This document shows positions 12,406 through 23,335 of a stretch of DNA of 26,667 nt, piece by piece. How positions within the stretch are numbered: position 1 is the first letter of the stretch; each line of letters starts with the position of its first letter. The stretch comes from Paramacrobiotus richtersi (Eukaryota; Tardigrada; Eutardigrada; Parachela; Macrobiotidae). The stretch covers positions 1 through 26,667 of the forward strand of contig JAQGAU010000524.1 of assembly GCA_034698045.1 (NCBI GenBank). Reading direction: 5' to 3'. A program made the translations under genes and the position numbers. The notes beneath the pieces were generated by a model. That model worked only from the letters and a program-made list of their open reading frames with translations. It had not been told where the DNA came from and did not search any database.

Positions 12406-12785
12406 GCAGACAAACCCGTGGCACTCGTAGTCTGGTCATCAAAGGCAGTCAAAACAAGAAAACACACGACAACAAAATCAAGAAAATTTTTTGGTAGCTT
12501 ATTAACGAGCAAGAAGATTGTTACAATTGACACGACACAAGAATGTTCTAACCGTGCCACACTCCAAAACATTTTCCGTGCATTTCATGATGTTGGTAAA
12601 CAGATCTTTTATTCTCATCGCCAGGGTTGTCTTTGTTAAAGCGAAATCCGTATTAATTGTTAGGCCGGCTTTTGGTGTTCATAATGACCGAAATGTGAGT
12701 GACATGGGTTCGTCCACTAGTAAACAAAACTAACAATAAACTGATGGTTACAGACTGCTGCCGGCACGAGGAATAAGCGGCACGA

Positions 12786-13573
12786 ATGGGCGCCAACTTA
12801 GGAAAACATGCCGGCGCAACGCATGGCGCATATATGCGAGCCGCCATGGACGAATTCGGGAAGGATCTGGTGCAAGTGGCCGACCGACTGCACAACGCTA
12901 ATGTCCATGTCACTGGTCTGGAGCAGGCCCACAATCTGGGCGCCCAGTTCGGGCAACACATTGAGAATGCCGCGCGATCGTTTGAACGGATGCAGCTGTC
13001 CGTTGACGGATTCGATGAAGCTGGTCGCGATCTGGGCAAAGCTTTCGGTCAGCACCTGGTGGACGCAGCGGAACTACTAACCACTCACGGTTTCAAACTG
13101 GTTGGTCTGGAAGAAGTGGGGCGGGATTTCGGTGCGGCGTTTGGGAAGCAGTTGGTGGAGGTGGCCCAAGTGGTCAAGGACATGCGACTGCACGTGCATG
13201 GATTCGAGCAACTGGGGCTGGCGGAGTTCGGAGACAGCGTGGACCGGGCGCTGGCCCACCTGAGAGACGTCCAGGTGCATGTCAACATCGGCCATCACGT
13301 CTTCCTGGCCATTCTCCACGGGTACGATGTATTAACATACGTTGTACAAGTGTTTCTGGTGACCGTCCTCTTGACCGGAATCTTCCTTCTTCGCAACGAT
13401 CAACTGTGGCCGGCTATGATCGCTTGGCTGAGCGGACTGGGAGCGCTGTTGTACACTGCTGTTGGGCGACCAAGAGTCTTGCCGAGACCAACAAATCATT
13501 TAAAAGGCATGCCTAGGCAGTCATCCACTGGACAACCATCTCTACCAAGAGCAGAGACAGCACCTATAGCTAG
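12786..13573 (+). repeat. Five 31-32-residue amphipathic protein repeats (exon 1)
   Basis: The Phe that anchors each unit falls at residues 24, 55, 87, 119 and 148, so the spacing is 31, 32, 32 and 29. Each unit is a helix (FGxxLVxxAxxL) followed by a short strand-like LxVxG and an acidic turn EEAGRD. The last unit is partial and leads into the membrane segment. DNA identity between units is low, so this is an old internal duplication. The repeat part ends near 13300. Confidence 0.7.
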
Positions 13574-16500
13574 GTGAGCATGCTTGACTATGGGTTTTTC
13601 TTGCTTCCCTCTTGTGTTGCAGTGTTACAGCGCAGTACAGTAATGGTCGACGAATCGACTGCAATCAGTAACACATATAGTTCATTAGCAGTTCATCTGA
13701 TTCATTTGTGTTAATCGGCCTTATGAGGGAAATGTGATTGACCGTGCGCGTATGTTACAGCTCGGAATCAGCCCACACTGCTATTCAACCAGACGTACCC
13801 GCCCTCATGTTCAGTCCAGACGAGCCGCTATGCCTGGCTTTCCCGAGCAGTGTCCGCCAAAGTGAGCAAGCCAAGTACTATGCCGACTTCCTTTTTGCAT
13901 GCCCAAGCCATGCGTACGGGACCTGTGATGACATGGAACGATCTTGGTTTTGCCTGACCTGCCGCTCACGTATCCAGTACGGTTACGACAATTACTTGTA
14001 CTGCGCATGTGGCAGAGCCCTTGCCAGCTGTTACCGCTTTCGCTGTAACGGTCCACATCATGGATCCGAATACTTTCCGGCCAATACGTTGGGAATCCAG
14101 GAGAAACTCCTGCACTACAGACCGCCCAAGGAGGTCAATATCCTAATCTTAGGTAAGCTAGTACTGAGTTCGTATATTTAAAAATTATTCTTCCAAAACT
14201 TTCAGCTGCTAAGCTTTGCAGTACTTAACTGACAATGCAGAGTAATTCAAACATAAACACTCGAATAAAACATATACACGTTTGTATGTTTTGACTTGTC
14301 TATGGGAATTTATCGGAGACGATCATCTATGGCCTACTTTTTACACCATTTAAAACCCCCCATGATTCCGGGGATGTACATCCCTACGTCCCTGCACATC
14401 CCCAACTTCTCCACAGTCCACACATCCCCGATATCCCTACACATCCCCATACATCCCTGACATCCCCGTATATGTCTGCACATGCCCGACCTCCCCGCAC
14501 ATCCCCGGCCTCCCCACATATGTCAGCACATCGGGGAGGTCGGGGATGTGCGGGGAGGTTGGGGATGTGTGGGGATGTCGAAGATGTGCAGGGAGAATCT
14601 GGGAGATCGGGGATGTGTGGGGATGTGTGGGGAGGTCGGGGATGGGCAGACATATGTGGGGAGGTCGGGGATGTGTGGGGATGTATGGGGATGTGCGGGG
14701 ATGTGTAGGGATGTAAAGGGACGTGGGGATGTATGTCCCCGGAATCGACAGGGTTTTAAATGGTGTAAAAACGGTGCCATATCTAGTAAGTAACCTCTGG
14801 TCATCTCGGGACAAAGCTGTTAAATGTGATTATTGACCAAGCTGTAATGCGCATGGCAGATGTAGTTTCTATCGGATGCCAAAAGAAGCATTTGCTTGCC
14901 TTTGTCGTCAGCTAAAAGCTGGTAGTTACCCAGCTGCTTTCGTAGTATTGACGAAATCTCTCTGCAGGGGAAACTGGTGTCGGGAAATCGACATGGATCA
15001 ACAGCTTCATAAACTACCTGACCTATGACTCGCTGGCGACGGCAGTGCGCGAAGGTTTAATTTGCTTGATTCCGTCCAGTTTCGTCCATAGCGACAAGAA
15101 TTACAAAACTACCACAGTGAAGATGGAACGAAATCTAGGAGGTACCCGTGTGGAACGGCAATCGGGAAACGACAAATGTACCGAGTACACAGCTAATTCG
15201 GCTCTCCCCGGAACACAGAACCCCCAGACGTATGTCTTCCCGTACAAAGACTGTATTATCAAGCTGATCGACACGCCCGGGGTCAACGACACGCGCGGAC
15301 TGGCTCAGGACCGCGTCAACTTTGATAAAGTACTGTTTCACATATCGAATCTGCCCGAGATTCATGGTATCTGCGTCCTGCTGAAGCCGAACAACGTCAA
15401 GCTAAGCGTCACGTTTGAATTCTGCATCAAAGAGCTCCTCACTCATTTACATCGCGACGCCAGCCGTAACATTGTCTTCGTGTTTCCTAACTCACGCTCG
15501 ACGAACTACTGTCCTGGAGATACTCTGGTTCCTTTGGGTCAGATTCTGGGAACGCAAAAGGAACACATCCCATTGAACAAGGACACAATGTACTGTATGG
15601 ACAACGAATCGATCCGGTTCTTGGCGGGACTAAAAGCGGGGATACAGTATGATGACACCGAAATGAAACAGTGTGTCGAGAGCTGGAAGAGATCAGTGGA
15701 AGAAACTTCGCGATTAATCGAGCATGTCACACATCTGGCCCCGCATGATACCAACCGCACGATGACGTTGAACGAGGCGCGCCGACTGATCAGGGACATG
15801 ACAAAGCCGATGGCTCAAATCACCGCCAACCACAAAGTCAACATTGATCTGGTCAAACAGAAGCAAGCTGAACTGGAAGAAGCACTCAATAGTCGAAATG
15901 TTCTGACCAGCGATCTCTACGTGACCAGATATCAACTGCAGGCCCGTCGAATTCCCCAACCACGCACGGTCTGTACTGCTAGTTCTTGTATTGAAATCCG
16001 TGTGGACGTTCAGGGCCACAAGATGACACACTACAAAACCTGGTGTCATGAGCATTGCGGTGTAGAAAAGGTGCCAGGCGAGACAGTTGGGGTGGAAGAT
16101 TTGAGAGGATGCCCGCAATGGACGCGAATGGCTCGTGCACGCACTGTGGCTGTAGCTACCTGCAACACATGCACATTGAGTATGAATGCAGCTTTATTCC
16201 TGTGCAGGTCATTGACAAGGACATTGGCGACATGTTGGGACGGAAAGATGGCCACATCCAAGCAGCTCGGGAGACTGTGCGTCGCCTGAACGAAGAAATC
16301 AACGAACTAACAATGGAGACCAAGATAGTCACCACGACCGCCTCCCGGTTTGCTCATTTCCTCAAAGTTAACGCTATTTCAGCGTACAACGACTCTTTGG
16401 ATGCATACCTGCACCAGCTGATCAATCGGGAGGAACAGAAAGTGCAAGCCGGTGGGAACAACCAGGAACTAGAAGCATGCAGGGATCTGCTGAAGCGTTA

Positions 16501-16786
16501 CACGGAGGAAAAGAAGATTGTGGAAGAAGCTGTCCAGAACGGCAGCGGCGGGTTCACGGAACTTACACCTGATTTGATTAAGGAAGAAATTGGCAAGCTG
16601 CATGCCTTGCGCTTTAGCGGGCCTTTACTGCGCACTATGGAATGGATGGAGCGAACAGCCGAGCAGCAACGCTTCGCTTACAACGAAACGCGTTATCGAC
16701 CGCGACATGTACCGGTGCAGCCGGCAGCTCTCCCATCTCCGCGTGGTTTATCCTGGGAGAATCGTCCGAATTGGTTGCGATGGTAG
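12786..16786 (+). CDS. Membrane-anchored repeat protein with P-loop GTPase domain (frameshifted)
   Basis: Three exons: 12786-13573, 13761-14152 and 14968-16786, about 999 codons if one missing base is allowed. The joins are AG|GTGAGC to TTACAG (phase 2) and G|GTAAGC to CTGCAG (phase 1), the latter inside the P-loop. Order: residues 20-169, five units of 31-32 residues with FGxxLVxxA and VxGLEEAGRD; 183-226, two hydrophobic helices; about 310-365, Cys-rich, with CLTC, CAC and C-x3-HH, perhaps zinc-binding; about 388-401, NILILGETGVGKST; then DTPGVND; then PNSRSTNYCPGD where NKxD is expected. After the G domain come CxxxxxC, CHEHC and CTHCGC-HMH, and a long coiled coil. The G domain resembles AIG1/septin-like invertebrate and fungal GTPases. 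It likely binds GTP at a membrane; the role is unknown. Near 16111-16115 the frame shifts by one base with homologous-looking sequence on both sides. Confidence 0.78.
14329..14780. mobile_element. 452-bp foldback/MITE-like transposon in intron 2 of the GTPase gene
   Basis: Thirty-base terminal inverted repeats at 14329-14358 and 14751-14780, matching except for about four bases after ATGGC, share the inner core TTTTTACACCATTTAAAACC. They are flanked by a perfect 4-bp direct repeat ATCT (14325-14328 and 14781-14784), the likely target-site duplication. The inside is a long inverted repeat: C-rich CATCCCC words in the left arm and G-rich GGGGATGT words in the right. It codes no transposase, so it would be non-autonomous. 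Confidence 0.8.
14533..14738 (+). repeat. GGGGATGT-type minisatellite (right arm)
   Basis: Some twenty imperfect copies of an 8-10-base unit, GGGGATGT with variants GGGGAGGTC and GGGGATGTGT. The complementary C-rich array occupies about 14376-14520. Four-G runs every 8-10 bases on the sense strand could form G-quadruplexes in the pre-mRNA, or pair with the left arm as a hairpin. Confidence 0.75.
16111..16115 (+). other. One-base frameshift in the GTPase gene
   Basis: The upstream frame reads VEDLRGC and the next frame reads AMDANGSCTHCGC. The two together make a continuous Cys/His cluster. The break is at a CCC run. Exon lengths sum to 2999 nt, so one added base restores a multiple of three. 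No intron with plausible borders fits here. Confidence 0.7.
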
Positions 16787-17970
16787 TGTCATCCTTTGCC
16801 TTCTATGGAACGAACTATCTTGATCACAGGATGAAATAAGGGCACTGTGGACAAAGTCGCCTACACACTGAATCATTTCATCCCTACCGCATCTAGCAGA
16901 ACTTGCTGTGAAACTTTTATAAAACTTTTCAGTTAATCGATGCCGTTTCTTTTCTCATTTTCTCATTCTACTTTCGGGTTTCATTGAATCTTCCGTGTCA
17001 CCCTTTATTTAGATGATGAATGTCAGTTAATTGACCTAACGACCACTTATTTGTATTGCTAATTGTAAGTGCATTACGTATGCTTTGTCTGAGCTACAGC
17101 TTATTTACTGTGGAAATGTTACCGCCAGCAGTACCTAGCAACTAGCAAGGTTGTCAGCTGATGAGTGTCCGTTTCATTCTACTTGACCTAATAAATACAG
17201 CGAAAGTGTTTGCTGTGCGGTAGAATGTCGGATTCTGATACTATTTGGTTCATGTTCGAAATGGTTCACAACAGAAGCACGACCACTGAATAAAATAACA
17301 TCATACAGTACAGCCAAAACAGAGCTGGTGCGTGAAAGTAACGGAATTCCAGAAAGTATTGCACATTCGCAGTATCATGATTCTATGCATGTACTACGCT
17401 AACAATATCCAAAGTTGATCACCGCAGTCCGATGAAGCAGTAACACTGCCATAAAAGTAACACCGCTCATTAACTACCAGCCGTTTTTTTATAGTTACCG
17501 GCGTTCCTCCGTTTCCACGAACCGTGGTTTGTGGCCATACCGTAAATACCTGTATTCGTCTCCTTCGACGAGTCGTACGTACTTGTGATGTGTTTATTTC
17601 TGTACCATAGTATGATCTGTACACACGCACGTCTGACGCACAGTTAGAAAACCAAAATTAAAGGAGCAGGAAAATCTCATCTAGAATGTGATCCCATCTA
17701 CTTAATGTGATCTCTTGTTCATAATATCTTTTGTTTCGTTATCAGCATGCTTTACTGTTTATCTGGACTCGAGTACATACACTCGAGTATTGTAGTTCTG
17801 TAGTTCCGCAGTTAAGTTCAACAAAAATATATTGATGCATGCTAATAATACCGCTCACATAATTTATGTATGTTTAATTTGGTACAAAGTAAGCAGTACA
17901 GCAGAGTGGTACGCTATGTTCTTATGTACATCATGTACTTATGTTCACGTAAGTAATTCAGTTTCACGTC
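16787..17970. other. 3' UTR and intergenic region after the GTPase gene
   Basis: No gene seen. An AATAAA at 17190-17195, about 400 nt past the stop, is a candidate poly(A) signal. The remainder is AT-rich with only short random frames. Confidence 0.45.
17190..17195 (+). promoter_or_regulatory. Candidate poly(A) signal of the GTPase gene
   Basis: First plus-strand AATAAA after the stop codon at 16786. Distance about 400 nt, longer than for the small secreted genes. Confidence 0.3.
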
Positions 17971-19086
17971 CTAATACTGGATTCATACTTATCTGTTTGG
18001 GGCAAAACAGAACGAAAACCAAAACAGACGGAAAAAGTATGAGGAGACGAAAACAGATTTCCTGTGTGCGCCCAAACAGAAAGTATGAACGCGCCAAACA
18101 GATTCCAAACAGTTTTCTGTTTGGATCTGTTTTCGTCTGTTTGGGGCGTATTCAAATTGATTTCCCGAAACAGAAATTTTGCACATTAACCAATGGCCAT
18201 CGAGTTGAGCTGTGACGTAGCGCTACCTTTCTCGCAAAAATGTACGAACTGGTTTAAAAACGAATTATAGCACGAAGGGTCAATTTACGAACACTTCAAA
18301 AAGACCATAATACATAATAACGTAGTTTTGCTGCTGTGGTTGCATTAAGCGTTTCACTAACAAGCATATTCAGGCACCTGCTCTTTTAATAACAAAGACT
18401 TTCAATAAATCAATTTTGCAACAAATTAGTACGCAACACACTGGTACCGAACGCTTCAGCTGCATGAGAAAGGATGAAGTTCGTTTAAACAATTATTAGT
18501 TTAAAGCGGGAAAAGTTGTTACCCAGTTTTAGCTGGGGTCGAACAAAAAAATAACAAAAATGTATCGTAAAGCGGCGAACTTCGTACCGAATAAACTTTT
18601 TGCGTGGCTGCGCGCAAAAACAGGCAGTGTGTCTGTGATGCTCCTGAGGAGTATGTACGGAAATCTTTGGAATAACAGGAGTTCACTGTTGTGATTCGGC
18701 CTGATTACTTTTTTTTGTGGCAGTAAGATGGAATTAATTTTTTGTGGCAGTAAGATGGAATTTCCGTCCTAACTGGACGGATTCGGTGTTACATATCTAT
18801 GTATGTATTGTAATGATGCACGTATGTATATGATATTAATCTATTATTGCTGTTTTTTTCTGTAGAAGTACTTGTACTGTACATCTGCCGCAGGGCGTAG
18901 TACATTTCAAACAAATCCGAAAAGTATGAGTAAACCGCGAAACAGAGAGCGTTAAAACATATTTAGAAAACAGGAGAATGTTTTAGTACCTGAGACAGAA
19001 ATTCTGTTTGGATCTGTTTTGAAAACAGAAAAAGATTTTCTGTTTCTGTTTTTGCACTAAACAGAAAAGTATGAATCCAGTATTAG
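17971..19086. mobile_element. 1.1-kb terminal-inverted-repeat element
   Basis: A perfect 20-base inverted repeat, CTAATACTGGATTCATACTT, stands at 17971-17990 and in reverse at 19067-19086. With mismatches it extends about 10 bases further inward (TCTGTTT). If the TA next to the ends is the target duplication, this fits a Tc1/mariner-type insertion. The inner flanks are full of short inverted TCTGTTT/AAACAGA words and several copies of an AAGTATGA word, so the ends can fold into hairpins. No transposase frame is visible, so it is probably non-autonomous. Confidence 0.75.
18711..18762 (+). repeat. Two tandem copies of a 27-bp unit
   Basis: The unit TTTTTTGTGGCAGTAAGATG plus a few bases occurs twice in a row, nearly identical, inside the 1.1-kb inverted-repeat element. 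It looks like a recent local duplication. Confidence 0.7.
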
Positions 19087-19269
19087 AGAAACAGTGTATA
19101 TTGTTCTCTTAATTGCTAGCGGGTGGCTTCGAACCTACACTCAACGGTTACAGGTTTTTTCTTTCGCTACTGTGAGGCACAACTGCCGTCTCCGCTTTTC
19201 TGTGTTTTTGCGGGCTTGACTCCGAGTCTACTTCCTTGACTTCTACCAATAAACTACGTGTATCGGTAT

Positions 19270-20010
19270 ATTTGGTATCTTGTGTAATTACGCGTATGTA
19301 CGTTACGATCGTGGTTGTTGATATACTGCGAATCTTGTGTGCATTTCGAAAGGGATCAAGCAGGAAGATCGTCAGTGCACGAACCCTACCGTTTGAACTT
19401 TGGTAATGTACCGACCGGCAACGGCTGCACAACGGACATTCTCCCAACCCAAGTTCCCAACTCATATCCGAGCTCTGACAGAGCATTCTGATACAACGTA
19501 TCGAAGTTCGCAGTTGGACTGAACCGCAGTAAGGTCAAAGCGTGTTACGATCGTTTGAGCTGCGGCCCAACATGTACCCGCACCTTCCGAATGTGTGCCC
19601 ATTTCAGTTACTGCATAATGATCCCGACTGACTGCCAACTTCGTCACTGCAGTGAACTTTCATGCAGCTGAATTTATGTCTTGAATTAGCTTATTTCAGG
19701 AAAATGCCGCTTTACATTAATCAACGTTGGATTTCGCCGTAAATAAGTCACACTACGGCCTAAATATATACAAGGAACGATCACCTAACCGAAAATTCAA
19801 ACAGCACGCCAACACGCATAAAAAGCAAGGGATCTACAGATTCTTTACGTACCTTTCCCGAAATCGCATGCTACTTAATGGCGTGAGCCGTCTTTTGCTA
19901 CTGAGCAATGTATACTTTATTTAAACAAGATTCTGTTCATTGTACAGCCTCGCGTTTATTAAACTGATGAGTAGTCTGGTTATGTACATATAACATTTAC
20001 ACCGCTTTTG
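19270..20010 (+). repeat. Repeat A, copy 1 (upstream of the F-box gene)
   Basis: About 740 bp that recurs inverted at about 23660-24420 with high identity, and in part (equivalent to 19725-19830) in direct orientation at about 23190-23335. The open frames in it differ between copies and carry stops, so it is non-coding. It precedes the intact F-box gene and also follows its 3' flank, as expected of spacer in a formerly tandem array. Confidence 0.75.
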
Positions 20011-20455
20011 ACCGTTTTGTGGGCTAATGATCCACAACAGGCAAATGGGCAGTCGAGCAAGAGCAAGTAGTTTCAAGTGGCTCATTCCATGGAAAGCGAC
20101 GACGGAGCTTAATTATGAATGCTGATTTTATCAGCTGCCCTTTTTTCTATAGACTAGATAAAGCTTACAATAATAACCCGGCCGAAATTGAGACCAGAAT
20201 CATCATGCCAGCCCTGACAGCCCTCTTTTCATATTCTTACTCCTCAGCGATTTCTTACTAACTGGATATCGGCCCAAAGGGCCAAACAGTTCAGTTTTAA
20301 TGGACAAGCTGAATAATGTTCAATCGCATGTGCAACTGATATTATGACATTAAATTTTCATTGTTAAGTGTTAACGCACGTTGATCCACACTAGTTAGTA
20401 GTTACTAAGTAGTTACGTGGATAATTTCGACTTTACCTGCACGCCTGAGTTCACA

Positions 20456-22318
20456 ATGACGTTGAAGATAGACTCGGGGAATGTTGTCGCAGTTCTGCTC
20501 GAAAACCATTACTATTTGGCATATATTCAAGATATCCGTGACACCGACGTGTTGGTCGATTTCCATTGCGAGTCGCTGGCTCCGACATGGATTAGCTCGC
20601 AGTTTGTTTGGCTCCAAATGTTCATCAAACATTACCGAAGACCGGGAATGATTCGAGTAGCCGTGCGAGATGAACGCGGAGGACCTCTTCTATTTCGGCC
20701 CGGTCGTCTCATATCCGACAGTTGGCTAACAATGGACCCAGTTGTTTACGTGGAATGGAGTAACTCTTCGGGAATTACGACCCGAACGGTCATCCATGAA
20801 TCGCAAATAATGGATAATGACCCTTTTCCGGAGCGATCGCTTAACGACCCTCTTGCGGAGCAATCGCTTGCTGACCCTGTTCCGGAGCGATCGCTATTCT
20901 CTATCATCCGGAGTGGCACCGTAAAACCGTTTTTAAAGCTGGTTATCCCGCTGAGAAATTCGTATTCACTGACGGCTGTCACCTCCGCTGATTTGTTCGA
21001 GTTGCGGCAGTCAATTAAAAGTCTGTTGTTCACGAAACCAGAAACGGCAGCACCTCCCCGGCCATATCGAGGTTATTGTCACAGTTTCCATGTAACACTC
21101 GCCAAGGACAGCATGTTGTTCCTTTTTTGGGAGGATAAGCACGCGATCAATCAGCAACTGTGGACTAGTGATGACATTGCTGATGTTGTTGAAAACTGGT
21201 TTACCCACCTGGCCCTCGCAAATGCCGGAATCAGGGGTAAATAATTTTATAATTTACGTTTGTCACGCTCCTGTAGTTTACTGAGTTTTTTAAGACTTTG
21301 ACAATCATTGTAAATGATCCACGAGTTTCATACTTACCAATAACATACTTACCAATAACATGTGTCTATGCCTACAGTTACAGTGCATGTTGCAGAAGAA
21401 AGAAACAATGCCTTTTCAACAACTGGCACGCTGTTCCAGTTTGCGCACCTTCCGGGCTGGATTCTGCACCAGGTTTTAAATGATCAGCTGGAGATCCATG
21501 ATTTTGTCAGTGCATCTAGGTAAATTATTCATTTCACTGTTCTGTGGTCAGTGCAGTCTCTACGTGCTTTTCTTTCGTTGAAAATATTTGCGGCGTTAAT
21601 TTTCGTATATAACAGGGTCTGCCGACGATGGAAACGTCTTCTGGCTGATCCATGCCAGTTGCTACATATTAAGATCGATCTGCACCGGCGACGACAGATG
21701 TTTCTCACCCATGAATATGTCTGGGACCTTGGTCTGCTTCTTGACCAGCTGCTGCACGCACGGGTAAAAACCTTGACGATCATGAATGTGGATAGTTCCC
21801 CCCCGCCTACACAGTCTGCTGCACTCACTGCAGTTAGCAGTCTGGCAGCATTAAGAGGCATTCGCTTTAGCGAGATAGTGTTGGTTAACGGTTTCTCACA
21901 CGGTGAGATCTCCACAGAATGGGGACAACTGGACCTGATAGGGCACTGGAGTGGCCTGATGCCAGTCACCAACCTATTAACCGTGCGCGATTATAAGCTG
22001 CAACGGCTGATGGATCCCTCCTACGTGAATGATCCCCTTCAAATCAAACCGCAAGTCGAAGAAGTGCTGCACGGGCAGGGGATAGACACGATGCCAGCCG
22101 AACGGACGCCAGTACCAGGCGTTTTCATTCCTTACATTAGGTTTGATTGTCGACTACCGGAGTTGGATAATTTCCATACTCTTCTGAAATGTATCGAGCG
22201 TTACAGTCCCGATGTTTCGGACAAGGACCAATCAACAGCACTTGCCCTGTATCGTTTCCTCTTATCCGAGCAGTTACCACAGCGATTACTGGAAACAAGG
22301 GAAATCGCAAAGAAGTAA
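20456..22318 (+). CDS. F-box protein with a possible Tudor-like N-terminal domain
   Basis: Three exons: 20456-21236, 21378-21519 and 21616-22318, 541 residues. F-box proteins bind SKP1 and bring substrates to SCF ubiquitin ligases. The F-box is split by intron 2: HLPGWILHQVLNDQLEIHDFVSAS in exon 2 continues as RVCRRWKRLL in exon 3, matching the LPxxxLxxIL...LxxASxVCRRW pattern. The N-terminus, about residues 8-55 (VVAVLLENHYYLAYIQDI, then VLVDFHCESLAP), looks Tudor/Agenet-like, a weak call. Residues 121-147 are three 9-residue repeats of the form DPxPERSL. The last 200 residues, with YKLQRLMDPSYVNDPLQ and ELDNFHTLLKCIERYSPDVS, recur in the broken copy at 25043. The start is the first ATG; the frame is open a little further upstream. 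The exon 2 acceptor could also be 21384 or 21396, all in frame. Confidence 0.75.
20816..20896 (+). repeat. Three tandem 27-bp coding repeats in the F-box gene
   Basis: Units at 20816-20842, 20843-20869 and 20870-20896 code NDPFPERSL, NDPLAEQSL and ADPVPERSL. They form a short acidic/proline linker between the N-terminal domain and the next folded part. The high DNA identity points to recent expansion. Confidence 0.8.
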
Positions 22319-23335
22319 GAAAAAATTAGAACAAATTGATCGAAACTAAACCTTTGTGGTAATTGCAAAGCGGAAGTCAACTTAAAGGTAACAAATTCAC
22401 ATAAAGAACAGCTGTACTGCTGTATTACTGCAGTTTCTAAAGGGAACTCCAGCGATTCTTTGTCGAATTCGAGCGCAGTGTGTACGCTGATGCTGTAGGC
22501 GTTCGATTCGCTTGTAAGGTGGCTGCTTGACGTTTGCCTTTCATAGATGGAAGACTTTCGATCCGGCCGGCCGATTTGGTGGTGTGAGCGAAGCAGAGAC
22601 CTGTTCCTTGGAGCCCGCATCATCGAGCAAAATGTTTACATATGCTGTTCTCAGCTTGTTTAAATATATGACCTATATGTAGTTATTTATTGTTTCTCTC
22701 TTGCTTCTTTGGGCAAACGGATCATAATGCATTTCTGAGCAGCATAACTGCACCCATCCACGACAAATATATACGTGTCGAATACTCTGATTTCGTTTTC
22801 ATTTCATTTACACGGTTTTGCGTCCTCCCAGGAGAAAAGTACGTTTCTTAGTTAAGGAAAGACAGCCAAATGGTTTAGGCATTGTACAGCTTACGTAAAA
22901 GGCGAGAAAAGTGGCTGACCAGTGGCCGACCGACACAGTTGAATGATGTTGTTTGTGCTGTTGGTGCGACAAAGATGCACTATTATTAGACTATTAGTAG
23001 GCAGCATTCTGTATTGTAATATCACGAAACTTAAGAGATTATCGGATGTGGATAATTGCTGATACTGCCACGCATCCCATTACTGACGAATCAAGTGGGG
23101 TGTCAGATTGGTCATTACCAAGCCCCCATCCTCAGAGTTTGGCGGCAGTATATGGTGCGAGACAGAGACCTATCTATATCCAGCAGTCAACATTCGACAA
23201 TAGTCAAAATTCGCTGTAAATAAGTCAGATTACGGTCCACATATACACGCAAGGAACGGCTACCCAACTGAAAATTCAAACAGCGCTCCAACACTCATGA
23301 AAAGAAAGTGATTTGCGCGCTAGTTACTCCAAACA
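21937..23335 (+). repeat. Left arm of a large inverted duplication
   Basis: Spans the end of F-box exon 3 (from GATAGGGC), its 3' flank to about 23060, then a partial repeat A at about 23190-23335. The same order (F-box 3' end, flank, repeat A) is found on the opposite strand from 25420 down to about 23660. The left arm lacks most of repeat A; the right arm lacks about 170 bp of the 3' flank. Confidence 0.75.
22319..23189. other. 3' flank of the F-box gene
   Basis: No gene seen and no AATAAA found close to the stop. Its homology with the inverted copy extends through this flank to about 23060, so the duplication unit was larger than the coding region. Confidence 0.5.

Noticed and set aside
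13738-14181. A separate Cys-rich gene between the repeat protein and the GTPase
   Set aside because: Both its ends are splice sites in the right phase (acceptor at 13760, donor at 14153 within the P-loop), so it is the middle exon of one gene.
14531-14738. Telomere-like repeat (G-rich octamer)
   Set aside because: It lies inside an intron within terminal inverted repeats, is imperfect, and is matched by an inverted C-rich arm.
14334-14814. Several overlapping Pro/His/Gly-rich frames on both strands
   Set aside because: They are translations of the GGGGATGT minisatellite in an intronic transposon.
16058-16112. A short intron that would explain the frame change in the GTPase gene
   Set aside because: Candidate GT-AG pairs are either under 50 nt, land in the wrong phase, or remove sequence that looks homologous and in frame.
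17832-18215. 127-codon frame overlapping the left end of the TIR element
   Set aside because: It runs across the element boundary and is made of the repeated AAACAGA words; no protein similarity.
19148-19486. Conserved small protein in repeat A (MLCQSSDMSW start, also near 24195)
   Set aside because: After the first ten or so codons the two copies diverge by frameshifts, so the reading frame is not under selection.
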